Below the pieces are notes generated by a model. The model saw nothing but the letters and a program-made list of their open reading frames with translations, ran no database searches and was not told where the DNA came from. Position numbers and translations under genes: made by a program. A stretch of 64,000 bases of DNA from Arachidicoccus ginsenosidivorans (GTDB lineage Bacteria > Bacteroidota > Bacteroidia > Chitinophagales > Chitinophagaceae), in the NCBI RefSeq assembly GCF_007971385.1, contig NZ_CP042434.1, forward strand, positions 4,154,001-4,218,000, in the 5' to 3' direction. Below, in pieces: positions 10,872-20,143 of this stretch (positions are counted from its first letter, which is position 1; each line of letters starts with the position of its first letter).

Positions 10872-10967
10872 TTTTTAAATGTGAACGGATTTGCTTTAAA
10901 TTGAGGGGAGATTAGAGGAACTGCTGCTGCAAAACTATCGGTCAATTCTGCAGATGGGCGGTTTCAG

Positions 10968-11050
10968 CCTTCCCTTCGCAGGCATTATCCTGTTCAGGTT
11001 ATACGGGTTTGATCTCAGCCTTCCACTTAAGGAAAAAGCACCCCGAGGAA
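10968..11050 (-). promoter_or_regulatory. TPP (thiamine pyrophosphate) riboswitch, THI element
   Basis: Read on the minus strand, the segment holds the conserved THI-box blocks in order. These are CGGGGTGC (11045-11038), GGCTGAGAT, ACCCG, ACCTGA then GGATAATGCCTGCGAAGGGAA (ending near 10970). The first and last blocks can close the P1 stem (TTCC with GGAA). It lies about 95 bases before the ATG of the TonB receptor, so TPP should repress that receptor. Any short reading frame drawn through this stretch is not a gene. Confidence 0.95.
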
Positions 11051-11176
11051 ATTTCGGATGCGAAGTTAGGTAAGTATTGGAGATTTTACAAAGGATTTTT
11101 TGAGTTTGGGTGGGCAAAGTTTGAGACCTATTTTAAGAAAATATCTATTTACATCTATGGGCGATTATTGGTTTGG

Positions 11177-11199
11177 AATTTGTGAAAAATTCACAAATT
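11177..11199. promoter_or_regulatory. 10-bp palindrome before the AAA ATPase gene, operator-like
   Basis: Perfect arms AATTTGTGAA (11177-11186) and TTCACAAATT (11190-11199) are separated by AAA. The repeat ends 17 bases before the ATG at 11217. Its place at the promoter or 5' end suggests a protein-binding site. No adjacent regulator gene is seen. Confidence 0.45.
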
Positions 11200-11216
11200 G
11201 ATTGTGTTTTTGTTCA

Positions 11217-12539
11217 ATGATCATAGACTTTCAATTTGGTAATTTCAAGTCCCTGTTGGAATTCCAGACTTTTTCGATGCGGGCTGCACATAAGAGAAAA
11301 AATGACAATGGGATGGATGAGGAAAATGTGTTCACTACTTCTTTTGATTTGCGCATGCTAAAAACCAAGGCTATTTATGGTGCTAATGCGAGCGGGAAAA
11401 GCAATATAGCGCAGGCATTTGAAGCATTTATGCTTATGGTTAAAAGCACTGAAGAACAAGAAGAATTGGTAAAAAAAATATGGTCAGAAAGATTTCGATT
11501 AAATGGTAACAAGGATGAGACTCCAATGTCCTTTCAATTAATATTTACCTTTGATAATGGTATTTACAGATTTGGGTTTCAAATCCAGGATGAAAAAATA
11601 AAATCTGAATGGCTATTTCGTACGGAAGCTGGTCAATTAGCGTCTGAAGAGCCGTATTATTTTAGAAAAAATTCAGGCATTGAATGTAATGAAAAGTATA
11701 TTACAAAAGGGAGTGCCTATTTGCAATTATTAGATAAAGAAACAGAGCGTACTTTCGGGTCTGATGTTTTATTCCTGACCAGTGTGGCTGCAAAAGGTCA
11801 GGAATCTTTTAAAAAAATCAGAGAGGCTATCCTAAACGCAATAACAATAGATGGAACTAATTCTAAGCCAGGATTACAACTTGCCTTACATATACTCGAT
11901 AAAGGTGATCCTAGTGAATTGCAATCCTTAAAAAATTTCATGAGGTATTCCGACATAGGTATTCATGATTTTTTATTAGCTGATTTGCCCTTATCATCGC
12001 AAGGGGACGCACGGCATCCACTGATGCAAGACTACAAAAGTGGTTTTAAGCCTTTGAATTCAATGCATCAGAAATATGGAGATAATAACAAGCCTTTTAA
12101 TAAAATACATCAAGATGATTTCTTTAAATGGGAATCAAAAGGAAGTGTGAAATTATTAGGTATAGGGGCAATTGTTTTAAGAACCCTGAAAAATGGGCAA
12201 GCATTGTTAATTGATGAATTTGATTCAAGCTTGCATCCAAATCTAAGGCTTAAAATTTTTAATTTATTCAATTCTAAGATAACAAATCCTAATAATGCCC
12301 AGTTAATCGTGATCACACATGACGTTGGATTAATGCGGGGTAGTAAACTGCGACGCGATCAGATTGTATTAGTCAATAAAGATCAATATGGCAGAAGTAC
12401 TTTAAAAACATTAATTGAATTCAAAGGTATTCGTAAGGACGAGTCTTTTGAGAAGGAGTATTTAGCGGGTAGCTATGCAGCGGTGCCCAATCTTTCCCAA
12501 TTGGATATTTCGGTAATTGGATTTTTAAATCAAATTTAA
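11217..12539 (+). CDS. AAA15-type ATPase (AAA family, COG1106-like)
   Basis: A 440-aa SMC/ABC-like ATPase. The N-terminal FxNFKS signature (FQFGNFKSL) is followed by Walker A (YGANASGKSN, residues 54-63), then a middle insertion rich in helices. Near residues 328-337 is Walker B (ALLIDEFDSS, with HP next), and near 366 the switch histidine (VITHD). The ATG at 11217 is preferred over an upstream TTG at 11202, because the family starts right at the MIIDFQFGNF strand. Relatives include RloA and AbiL-type abortive-infection ATPases, usually paired with a RloB-like partner. Here the next gene is on the other strand and unrelated, so this copy is an orphan. A defence role is an inference. The ATPase call is strong. 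Confidence 0.85.
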   Translation: MIIDFQFGNFKSLLEFQTFSMRAAHKRKNDNGMDEENVFTTSFDLRMLKTKAIYGANASGKSNIAQAFEAFMLMVKSTEEQEELVKKIWSERFRLNGNKDETPMSFQLIFTFDNGIYRFGFQIQDEKIKSEWLFRTEAGQLASEEPYYFRKNSGIECNEKYITKGSAYLQLLDKETERTFGSDVLFLTSVAAKGQESFKKIREAILNAITIDGTNSKPGLQLALHILDKGDPSELQSLKNFMRYSDIGIHDFLLADLPLSSQGDARHPLMQDYKSGFKPLNSMHQKYGDNNKPFNKIHQDDFFKWESKGSVKLLGIGAIVLRTLKNGQALLIDEFDSSLHPNLRLKIFNLFNSKITNPNNAQLIVITHDVGLMRGSKLRRDQIVLVNKDQYGRSTLKTLIEFKGIRKDESFEKEYLAGSYAAVPNLSQLDISVIGFLNQI

Positions 12540-12633
12540 AAATAAAATATATACCAGTGCTGTATGCTTAATGCTGTTATTTTCTGGGAATCGCTTTTTT
12601 AAAGTTTACCAGAAACCTATAATCCCACCTATC

Positions 12634-15411
12634 TTATTTTTCTTTTCTGGCCCTTTTCTGGTTATATTTGGATTGAATCATTTTAGCGATAATTCCGGTC
12701 CAGCCAGTCTGGTGAGCGGCGCCAAGTCCCTGACCGGTATCCCCATGAAAATACTCGTGGAATAAAATATACTGGTTAAATTCAGGATCATTTTGTTGTT
12801 TTTCATCTCCATTTAGAAAAGCCCTCCTACCCGATTTATCCGCAGCGAAAAGCTGCAGATTACGACAGGCCAAAAACTCAGCAATTTCCAGAATTGTCAG
12901 GTAATTGCCACTGCCAGTCGGACATTCTACTTTAAAGTCCTTGCCATAGTAAAAATGAAATCTTTGCAGACTTTCTACGATCAGAAAATTAATGGGCATC
13001 CAGATCGGACCCCGCCAGTTACTATTGCCGCCAAACATATTGGAGTCGGATTCTCCAGGCGTATAAGCTACATTATAGATTAAGTTGCCGATCTTTAAGG
13101 TATAAGGATGGTCTTTATGATATTTTGATACAGAGCGTACGCCGTAATCACTTAAAAACTCATTTTCATCTAGCATCCTTTCCAGGATCTTTTTCATCCG
13201 GTGTCCCCTTAAAAGCGATAATAGATGCAGGGTACTATTTTGCTCCTTCCATCTGGAAACCAGATTGGCTAACTCAGGTCTATTGTCATAAATCCAGTTC
13301 ATGCGCTTAATAAAAAGCGGCGCTTGTCTCAAACTGGCTTCATCGATGACTTCTACCGCAAACATTGGGATTATACCAACAATGCTTCTAAGTCGAAGTC
13401 GAATATTTTCGCCGTATTTAGTATGGATCTGATCATAATAAAACTCGTCTTGTTCATCCCACAGCCCTTCGCCATCTCCTTTTACATTTTCCATGGCATA
13501 GGCAATGGAGAGAAAATGTTCAAAGAATTTTGAAGCCATATCCTGATAGACAATATCAGTTTTACAGAGTTCTAGCGCAATGCGCATCATATTCAGGGCA
13601 AACATAGCCATCCAGGCAGTGGCATCAGACTGCTCCAGTTGAACGCCATGGGCGGTAGCGTCATTTCTGTCAAAGACACCAATATTATCCAGTCCCAAAA
13701 AACCGCCCTCAAAAATGTTGTTTTTTTCGGCATCCTTTCTGTTGACCCACCAGGTAAAATTAAGTAGTAGTTTATGATAGACTAGTTTTAAAAAATCAGT
13801 ATCTGGCTTGCCATTATTTTTCTCGTCAATTTTGTACACTCTCCAGGTGGCCCAGGCATGTACCGGAGGATTTACATTGCCAAAGTCCCACTCATAGGCA
13901 GGCAGTTGCCCGTTGGCATGCATATACCATTCATGGGTAATGATTTTCATTTGATTTTTGGCAAATCGAGAATCAATCATGGCAAAGTTCACCGCATGAA
14001 ACGCCAGGTCCCAGGTAGCATACCAGGGATATTCCCATTTATCCGGCATGGAGATGATATTCAAATTATCAATATTTTGCCAACCGCTGTTTCGGCCCTC
14101 TTTTCTGGCATCTGGTGGCGGTGGCATGCCGGGATCACCCTGCAACCATTTGGATACGTTATAATGATAAAATTGCTTAGACCAGAGCATGCCTGCCAGG
14201 GCCTGCCGCTGTATCTTTTTTTCCTCAGGATCAGAGATGATCTGCTGCAGGGTAGCATAAAATTCATTCGCATCCTGAACCCTGTTTTGATAAATGGCGT
14301 CAAAATCCTTAAATGGATTAGATAAAGCGGTCTTTGATAATCTGAAACGAAACACTTCTACACCGCCAGGGTCAAAAGACCGCTTGGTATAAACGGAGAC
14401 CTTTGTCCCCTGCTGATTGTTTACTGCATTTTCATTGCCATCTATTACATAATCATTAATGCCGTCTTTTACAAAAACGCTTTTGTTTTCACTGCCATAT
14501 AATTTCTTATTATTGGTTTCATTGTCGCAAAACAGTAAAGCGCCCGTAGGCTCAGTGTAAAAATGATATTCTCCTAGTGCTTCCTGATGAAGTTTTATCT
14601 GGTGATTGCCATCTGCCTGCATGGTTGGTTTAATAGGCTGTTCTTGCCAGTTCCAGTAATTTCTGAACCAAAGTGTTGGCAGCACATGCAGCGTTGCAGT
14701 TTTGTCCTTTGAACGGTTGGTTACTTTAAGTTGTATCAGAATGTCTTCTGCAGAATTTTTCGCATATTCGATCTGAATGTCAAAATACTGGCCATTATCC
14801 ATGACACCGGTATCCATTAACTCAAATTCTGGATCCTTATGCGTTCTTTTGGCATTTTCACTAAGCAGCTGTTCATATGGGAACTGGGCAAAAGGATATT
14901 TATACAGCATTTTCATGTAAGCATGGGAAGGCGTATTATCCAGATAATAGTAAAGTTCCTTTACGTCTTCCCCATGATTGCCTTCATAATTGCTGAGTCC
15001 AAAATACCTTTCTTTTAAAATAGGATCCTGTCCGTTCCAAAAAGCCCAGCCAAAACAAAGATATTGCATGTTGTCGCAAATACCTCCTATTGCCTCTTCG
15101 CCCCAACGCCAGGCTTTGGATCTGGCCATTTCATGTGTTGTACTACGCCAGGCGTCTCCACTTGCGCTATAATCCTCTCTGACGGTACCCCAATGCCTGT
15201 CACTGACATAAGGTCCCCACTTTTTCCAATTGGCCTCTTGCAACCTTTTGCCTTCCGCAGTATCATTTAGCAGGGACTCCGGCTGGTTTTTTGAATGGGA
15301 CTGTGCATTTTGCTGTGTAGCAGCGTCTTGGGCCGAAGGGTTATTTTTCGTGCTATTTTTAGCTTGACTTTGATCTTGCGGTGTATGCTGAGTTGTTTGC
15401 TTTGCTGCCAT
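12634..15411 (-). CDS. GH63/MGH1-like glucosidase
   Basis: A 925-aa protein. The first about 50 residues are low-complexity Gln/Asn/Ser and without a signal peptide. The rest is an (alpha/alpha)6 barrel of the MGH1-like GH63 type. Typical blocks are WGPYVSDRHWGTVREDYS (about 66-83), YATWDLAFHAVNFAM, RGPIWMPINFLIVESL and HEYFHGDTGQGLGA near the C-terminus. By analogy with GH63 enzymes, the Asp of TWDLAFH and the Glu of HEYFHG are the acid/base pair. The substrate is probably an alpha-glucoside or alpha-mannoside. The protein is likely cytoplasmic. An SDR gene lies upstream on the same strand, but a long inverted repeat separates the two. Length and blocks are intact. Confidence 0.85.
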   Translation of the reverse strand: MAAKQTTQHTPQDQSQAKNSTKNNPSAQDAATQQNAQSHSKNQPESLLNDTAEGKRLQEANWKKWGPYVSDRHWGTVREDYSASGDAWRSTTHEMARSKAWRWGEEAIGGICDNMQYLCFGWAFWNGQDPILKERYFGLSNYEGNHGEDVKELYYYLDNTPSHAYMKMLYKYPFAQFPYEQLLSENAKRTHKDPEFELMDTGVMDNGQYFDIQIEYAKNSAEDILIQLKVTNRSKDKTATLHVLPTLWFRNYWNWQEQPIKPTMQADGNHQIKLHQEALGEYHFYTEPTGALLFCDNETNNKKLYGSENKSVFVKDGINDYVIDGNENAVNNQQGTKVSVYTKRSFDPGGVEVFRFRLSKTALSNPFKDFDAIYQNRVQDANEFYATLQQIISDPEEKKIQRQALAGMLWSKQFYHYNVSKWLQGDPGMPPPPDARKEGRNSGWQNIDNLNIISMPDKWEYPWYATWDLAFHAVNFAMIDSRFAKNQMKIITHEWYMHANGQLPAYEWDFGNVNPPVHAWATWRVYKIDEKNNGKPDTDFLKLVYHKLLLNFTWWVNRKDAEKNNIFEGGFLGLDNIGVFDRNDATAHGVQLEQSDATAWMAMFALNMMRIALELCKTDIVYQDMASKFFEHFLSIAYAMENVKGDGEGLWDEQDEFYYDQIHTKYGENIRLRLRSIVGIIPMFAVEVIDEASLRQAPLFIKRMNWIYDNRPELANLVSRWKEQNSTLHLLSLLRGHRMKKILERMLDENEFLSDYGVRSVSKYHKDHPYTLKIGNLIYNVAYTPGESDSNMFGGNSNWRGPIWMPINFLIVESLQRFHFYYGKDFKVECPTGSGNYLTILEIAEFLACRNLQLFAADKSGRRAFLNGDEKQQNDPEFNQYILFHEYFHGDTGQGLGAAHQTGWTGIIAKMIQSKYNQKRARKEK

Positions 15412-15461
15412 AATGCTTTCTAAAATGCCGCTCGCCTTAAAGGGGAGCTAAGCGAATAGGA

Positions 15462-15505
15462 CTTTAATTTACCGGGAGGTGTGGACACTTCCCGGTAAAT
15501 TAAAG
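15462..15505. terminator. 21-bp inverted repeat between SDR and glucosidase genes
   Basis: Arms 15462-15482 and 15485-15505 match at 20 of 21 positions, the exception being a G-T pair. The stem includes TTTAATTTACCGGGA. No clear T tract follows on either strand, so it may be an attenuator, an RNA-stability hairpin or a weak terminator for the SDR transcript. Confidence 0.55.
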
Positions 15506-15636
15506 ATTAAAAAATCGATTTATAAATGCGACGTAATACCGCTTTTTAGGTGCTTTCGTTAAATCATTGTTGGTCGCTTATTTGCTGTGCCACTTTAATG
15601 CAGCTAGCAAATCAGGTGATTTTCTACCTGCAAATC

Positions 15637-16440
15637 TTATCCACCAGTTCTAAAGCCAGGGAAAAGCGTCATGCCGCCATCTACGAATAAGGATGCGCCG
15701 GTCACATAATCACTGTCATCACTGGCCAGCCAAACGGCTGCCTTGCCAATATCTTCCGGTTTTCCGATCCTGTTATATGGGATAAGGGTTAGCAGGCTGT
15801 CCATCGCTTCTTTTGTACTCCAGGCGTCCTTATTGATCGGTGTCTGAATCGCACCCGGGCAGATACTGTTCACGCGGATTTTGCGGCCGGCAAATTCCTG
15901 AGCGATGGTCTGCATGAGTAGATCAATCCCGCCTTTACTGGTGGCGTAGTTCGCATGGCCGGCCCAGGGAATTACCTGGTGTACGCTGCTCATATGGATG
16001 ATTTTGCCGGCAGCACAAGACTTTTCAGCCACTACGCCTCTTCTTAGAAATTCTTTAATCGCCTCTCTGGCACATAAGAACTGTCCGGTCAGATTTACAC
16101 CAATAACCGCATTCCATTGCTTTAGTGTCATGGTCTCAAAAGCACTATCCACCTGGATACCGGCATTATTTACCAGGATATCCACCGTTCCATAAGCCTT
16201 AATGGTGTTTTCAAACATGGCGATTACCTGGTCTTCCTGACTGACATCGCACTGGCAGAGCATCCCTTCTCCCCCTTTTGCCTGGATACCGTCCAGGATT
16301 TGCTGTGCTGCTTCTTTGCCTTTTTCAAAAGGATAGTTGATAACAACTTTGGCGCCCTCCGCCGCCATACATTCTGCGACACTTCTGCCGATGCCGCTGG
16401 AAGATCCTGTAACAATCGCTATTTGGTTTTTTAGTTTCAT
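15637..16440 (-). CDS. SDR family oxidoreductase (glucose 1-dehydrogenase-like)
   Basis: A 267-aa classical short-chain dehydrogenase with every diagnostic element. These are the cofactor loop TGSSSGIG (residues 11-18), NNAG (91-94), the catalytic Ser of MSSVHQ (about 151-152), and Tyr165 with Lys169 in YATSK. PGAIQTP follows, and the C-terminus is GGM-type. The Asn at residue 35 after the second strand (VINYP) suggests NADP(H) or dual cofactor use, as in glucose dehydrogenases. It sits upstream of the glucosidase on the same strand. Together they might release and oxidise glucose, but that pairing is an inference. The family call is secure and the substrate is not. Confidence 0.85.
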   Translation of the reverse strand: MKLKNQIAIVTGSSSGIGRSVAECMAAEGAKVVINYPFEKGKEAAQQILDGIQAKGGEGMLCQCDVSQEDQVIAMFENTIKAYGTVDILVNNAGIQVDSAFETMTLKQWNAVIGVNLTGQFLCAREAIKEFLRRGVVAEKSCAAGKIIHMSSVHQVIPWAGHANYATSKGGIDLLMQTIAQEFAGRKIRVNSICPGAIQTPINKDAWSTKEAMDSLLTLIPYNRIGKPEDIGKAAVWLASDDSDYVTGASLFVDGGMTLFPGFRTGG

Positions 16441-17009
16441 GAGGTTTTAATTTATACGTTTGATAGAAAATGGAAAAAAGGCCAATGAATGTGCATTTTC
16501 CTTATTTGTAAATTCTAAAAGCGGTCCAGTGCCGTGTTAATTTAAAATGATTTTCGATTTTCCAGCGCCTTGTATGCTGCGCTAATCCTTTCACTTTAGC
16601 TGCGGACTATTAACAACTACTAGCCACTCATAGCTATATCTAACTACTTCCCACTATCCGAGTCTCAATGTCGCAAAATTTTGGCAACCATGGCTTTAAA
16701 AAGCTGTTATTTTTTTTATGCAACGGGTATTAGATTGGCCCTGGCTGAATTCCATTTAGGCAGAATCTATGTGGATTACTTTAGCAAGCGGTGGTAATGA
16801 ATGCGCATTCAACAGACTGTTGTGTTTTTTGTCCTTATAAAAAAATAAATATTGTGACCGGTTTAATGCCTTAAAAATCCGGCAGGCCAGTTACATTTAT
16901 TTTTTTTAATAAATGTAACTGGCCTGCCGGGTATATATTACTGTATTTTCTGTTCCTGCTGTTCCTGCTGTTCTTACTGCTTCTCTTTCTTTTCTCAGCT
17001 GCCAGTTAA
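16441..17009. other. gene-free stretch with a strong terminator
   Basis: About 570 bases without a credible gene. It holds the terminator at 16879-16930 and a short pyrimidine-rich tandem repeat (TGTTCCTGC units) near 16951-16975, just after the adaptor stop on the minus strand. This is the place where an efflux pump gene would be expected, and none is present. Confidence 0.6.
16879..16930 (-). terminator. Rho-independent terminator of the TolC-adaptor genes
   Basis: A perfect 22-bp stem (arms 16879-16900 and 16909-16930, with the core GGCAGGCCAGTTAC) around an 8-base T/A loop. On the minus strand the stem is followed by ATTTTTAAG. It closes the run ending with the adaptor gene at 17010. Confidence 0.85.
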
Positions 17010-18431
17010 TTATTTAGTGGTAATATCGATTAGCTGGGACTTGTCAACCACCTTTACTTTGTCGCCTGCTTTCAGTAGTTTGCTGACAGTATCATAAGAA
17101 CCCGTGACGACCTGATCGCCTGCTTTCAGGCCACTGGTAATCTGGATATAATTGATATCCTGGATGCCGGTGGTGACAACCACCGGTTTTACTTTACCGT
17201 CGGCGCCAATCACAAATACCACTTCAGCGGTACCGTCATCGATGCTGGTGCCACCCGAGGCGGTATCGCCCTGGTTTAAACTACTAGCATTGCTGCCACT
17301 ATCAGATTTGGCCGTTTTTGTGGCCGCAGCTGCTTTTGATTTGCTGGAATCCGTATTTTTCAGATCATTGGCATCTCTGGTGGTAACTGCATTAATAGGT
17401 ACTGCCAATACGCCCTGTTCCGTATTGGTTTCTATATCTGCGCTGGCGGACATACTGGGTCTAAATGGAAAAGGCTTGCCTTTGCCAATCAAGTCCCGAT
17501 AGCTATCTGGTTCTAAAAGGATATGGACCAGATAGTTGGTGGCTGTAGTGGAGGCTGTGGCCGAGGCTGAGGTGGCATCATTGGGTTGGGGATTGGCAAT
17601 TTGAGTGACCACACCCCTGAATTTACGTTGGTTATAAGCGTCCACCTGAATATTTGCCTTATCGCCAATACGTACCTTATGAATATCGTTTTCACCGACA
17701 TTGACCCGGACTTCAATTTGGCCTAAATCTGCGATACGCATCATTTCTGTACCGGTCATCTGTGCGGTTCCTACAACGCGTTCCCCTTTTTTTACGTCCA
17801 TCAGGCTGATAATGCCATCCATAGGTGAGACAATGGTCGCTCTTTCCACGTCTGTCTGTGCTCTTAGCAAACTGGCTTCAGAACTTTGAACATTATATTT
17901 ATTGGCATTAATGGTCGCCTGAGCGGCCTTATAATTGGATTTTGCGGATAGATAAGCTTGCTCCGCCTGTTCAAATTCAGATTTAGATATGACTTTTTGG
18001 TCCAGCAGGATCTTTTGGCGGTTATAAGCTTCCTCGGTTTGATTCAAGGTGGCTTTTAAACCGGAAAGCTGGTCAATGGCATTTTGCACCTGTGCTTTTG
18101 ACTGTGCCACTACGGCTGCGGCCTGGTCGCGCTGACTGGCATAAATATCAGCATAGATCTTGGCCAGCACCTGCCCTTTTCTAACCGTATCTCCTTCCTG
18201 GACGGGTAAATCTACAATCTCACCGGAGATATCAGAGGATACTTTAACCTCTGTTACCGGATAAATCTGGCCAGAAGCGGTTACCAGCTCGGTAATTGTT
18301 CTGTTGGACGCTTTTTCGGCAGAGACTTTTATGCCTTCGTCTTTTCCAAAGACCCCCATTTTGCTGAGTACAATCAAAAGGGCAATGATTAAAACCAGTA
18401 TGACGATGATCCATTTAAATTTCTTACTCAT
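17010..18431 (-). CDS. Efflux periplasmic adaptor (HlyD/MacA-like)
   Basis: A 473-aa membrane-fusion protein. An N-terminal membrane anchor (about residues 5-23) is followed by a lipoyl-type half (VQEGDTVRKGQVLAKI), and a long alpha-hairpin with Ala/Gln-rich coiled coil (about 95-200). The second lipoyl half and beta-barrel follow (VERATIVSPMDGIISLMDVKKGERV). A Ser/Ala/Lys-rich stretch of about 50 residues interrupts the C-terminal domain (about 370-420), which is unusual. It follows the TolC gene by 109 bases on the same strand. A MacB-type or RND pump normally comes next but is absent. It would bridge inner- and outer-membrane parts of an export system. Confidence 0.88.
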   Translation of the reverse strand: MSKKFKWIIVILVLIIALLIVLSKMGVFGKDEGIKVSAEKASNRTITELVTASGQIYPVTEVKVSSDISGEIVDLPVQEGDTVRKGQVLAKIYADIYASQRDQAAAVVAQSKAQVQNAIDQLSGLKATLNQTEEAYNRQKILLDQKVISKSEFEQAEQAYLSAKSNYKAAQATINANKYNVQSSEASLLRAQTDVERATIVSPMDGIISLMDVKKGERVVGTAQMTGTEMMRIADLGQIEVRVNVGENDIHKVRIGDKANIQVDAYNQRKFRGVVTQIANPQPNDATSASATASTTATNYLVHILLEPDSYRDLIGKGKPFPFRPSMSASADIETNTEQGVLAVPINAVTTRDANDLKNTDSSKSKAAAATKTAKSDSGSNASSLNQGDTASGGTSIDDGTAEVVFVIGADGKVKPVVVTTGIQDINYIQITSGLKAGDQVVTGSYDTVSKLLKAGDKVKVVDKSQLIDITTK

Positions 18432-18540
18432 AATGATAAAATATAGTATTGAATATTAGGCTGATTGAATGCTTGTGCTTTGGCGTTAGCCGTTTAGCTG
18501 TATGGGCTAAGCGGGTAGTGCTTTTCGTTTTATAAATGCT

Positions 18541-19971
18541 TTATAAATTTATATGATTGTATTTATAAAATTCCAGCACCTTAAGCCGGAATATATACTC
18601 AAACCTGGCTGCGGACTGATTAATCTTGGCCGTATAAAGATTGTTTTGTGAGACCAGATAATCTGAGGCAGAGAGCATACCGTTTTCATACCTGAGTTCT
18701 GCCAGATGATAGGCGTACTGTGCATAGGAGGCACCTTTCGTGTCAGCATTATACTTTTCGATGCCGGATTTGGCATTGGTATAGGCTGTATAGATGTCCT
18801 GCTGCAAGGTTTGTTTATTCAGGTCACTTTGCAATTCCAGGTTATGGATATTTAGTTTGGCCTGCTCCCAGGCTGTTCTGGATTGGCGGTTATTGAAAAT
18901 CGGGATATTTAAGGAAACGCCAATGGCTTGAGAAAGGTTGATATCAAAAATCTGCTTGCCATATCCCGCCTTGCTATAAACAGGGATCTGACCCTGGGCG
19001 GTGGTATAATAATTCTGCCCGTTGATATTCACACTACCCAGTGTATCTGTATAGGGAAAAGAGCCACTCTGGGTCATATAAGAACTGGCGTAATTACTTC
19101 CTACAGAACCAAAGGCAGAAAGGGTCGGATACATGGATGCTTTGGCTGATTTAGCCGCATATTTGGCCGCCAGTATTTTCAGGGAATCTACCTTTTGCTG
19201 GTATTGAGTGGTCAATGCGTGTTGATAGAGCAGGCCCGGTTGCAATTCACTGATAGGCTCCAGGGGTATTTTATCTACATCCGGTAAAGATACCTCAAAA
19301 TGCGTATCAGCACTCAGGTTTAAAAGAGCCAGTAATTGAAGCTTGTTTTGCTCCATAGTGGTTACATTGGTGATATAAGTGCTACTGTCGGTGGCTAGTT
19401 GAGAGGCCAGCTGTGCGGCATTTAGTTCCGGAAGAGCGCCTGCTGCCACCTGTTTTTTTGTAAGATCTAATTGGTTGGTTGTGAGCTTTATCTGGCCTTC
19501 TGCAATATTCACTTGTTCTTTGGCCAGCAAATATTGAAGATAAGCGGCTGCCACATTGAGCGTGACATCACTTTTGGCCCTATTGACATCTGCCTCGGAC
19601 GATTCACTTTGGATTTTTTTGGATTTGATATCGTTTTTGAGGCGGAAAAAATTAAACAAAGTAACGCCTGTTTGGAGGCTATAGCTCTGAAATAATACCC
19701 GATTGGTCGTAAACTGATTGGTGGTCGGATCCACGGAACGCCCAAAATTATACCCACCCTGCGTATTGAAGTTGAGGGTCGGGATCTGGTTGCTTTTTGC
19801 CTGTTTGAGATTCAGGGCGTCCAGCCTTGCCTGAACATCAGATTGTTTAACAGAGATATTGTTATCCAGGGCATAAGTGACGCACCTTTGCAAATCCCAG
19901 GTGTCGTTTTGCTGTGCAAAGATCAACATAGGTGCTGCTAAAAATGCCGCTAATAGCTTTAATTTATTCAT
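18541..19971 (-). CDS. TolC family outer-membrane efflux protein
   Basis: A 476-aa TolC-type channel with a signal peptide (residues 1-19, ending LIFAQQ). Two repeated coiled-coil halves follow: WDLQRCVTYALDNNISVKQ near the start, and the second-half equivalent LRYENGMLSASDYLVSQNNLYTAK near residues 425-450. Ala/Gln/Leu-rich helices and the conserved SxG/N segments (GVSLNIPIFN) match the family. It is the first gene of a two-gene run with the periplasmic adaptor. It would form the outer-membrane exit of a tripartite exporter, whose pump must be encoded elsewhere. Confidence 0.88.
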   Translation of the reverse strand: MNKLKLLAAFLAAPMLIFAQQNDTWDLQRCVTYALDNNISVKQSDVQARLDALNLKQAKSNQIPTLNFNTQGGYNFGRSVDPTTNQFTTNRVLFQSYSLQTGVTLFNFFRLKNDIKSKKIQSESSEADVNRAKSDVTLNVAAAYLQYLLAKEQVNIAEGQIKLTTNQLDLTKKQVAAGALPELNAAQLASQLATDSSTYITNVTTMEQNKLQLLALLNLSADTHFEVSLPDVDKIPLEPISELQPGLLYQHALTTQYQQKVDSLKILAAKYAAKSAKASMYPTLSAFGSVGSNYASSYMTQSGSFPYTDTLGSVNINGQNYYTTAQGQIPVYSKAGYGKQIFDINLSQAIGVSLNIPIFNNRQSRTAWEQAKLNIHNLELQSDLNKQTLQQDIYTAYTNAKSGIEKYNADTKGASYAQYAYHLAELRYENGMLSASDYLVSQNNLYTAKINQSAARFEYIFRLKVLEFYKYNHINL

Positions 19972-20143
19972 GTATCGTCTTACATTTAGGCCTTTTTCTG
20001 CGTATCTGCTTGATTATACAAACAAATAGCAACAAAGATGAACAAATATAATATGGTTTACGGTGTCATTAGCTTATTTTTAGATAAACGGAAAAAGGCC
20101 GTCATGTACGGTAAATAACCCAGAAATTCCCGTACTTCGTTCA

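Noticed and set aside
10935..11117. Short minus-strand reading frame before the TonB receptor
   Set aside because: It runs through the TPP riboswitch, whose conserved blocks explain the sequence. No protein family matches.
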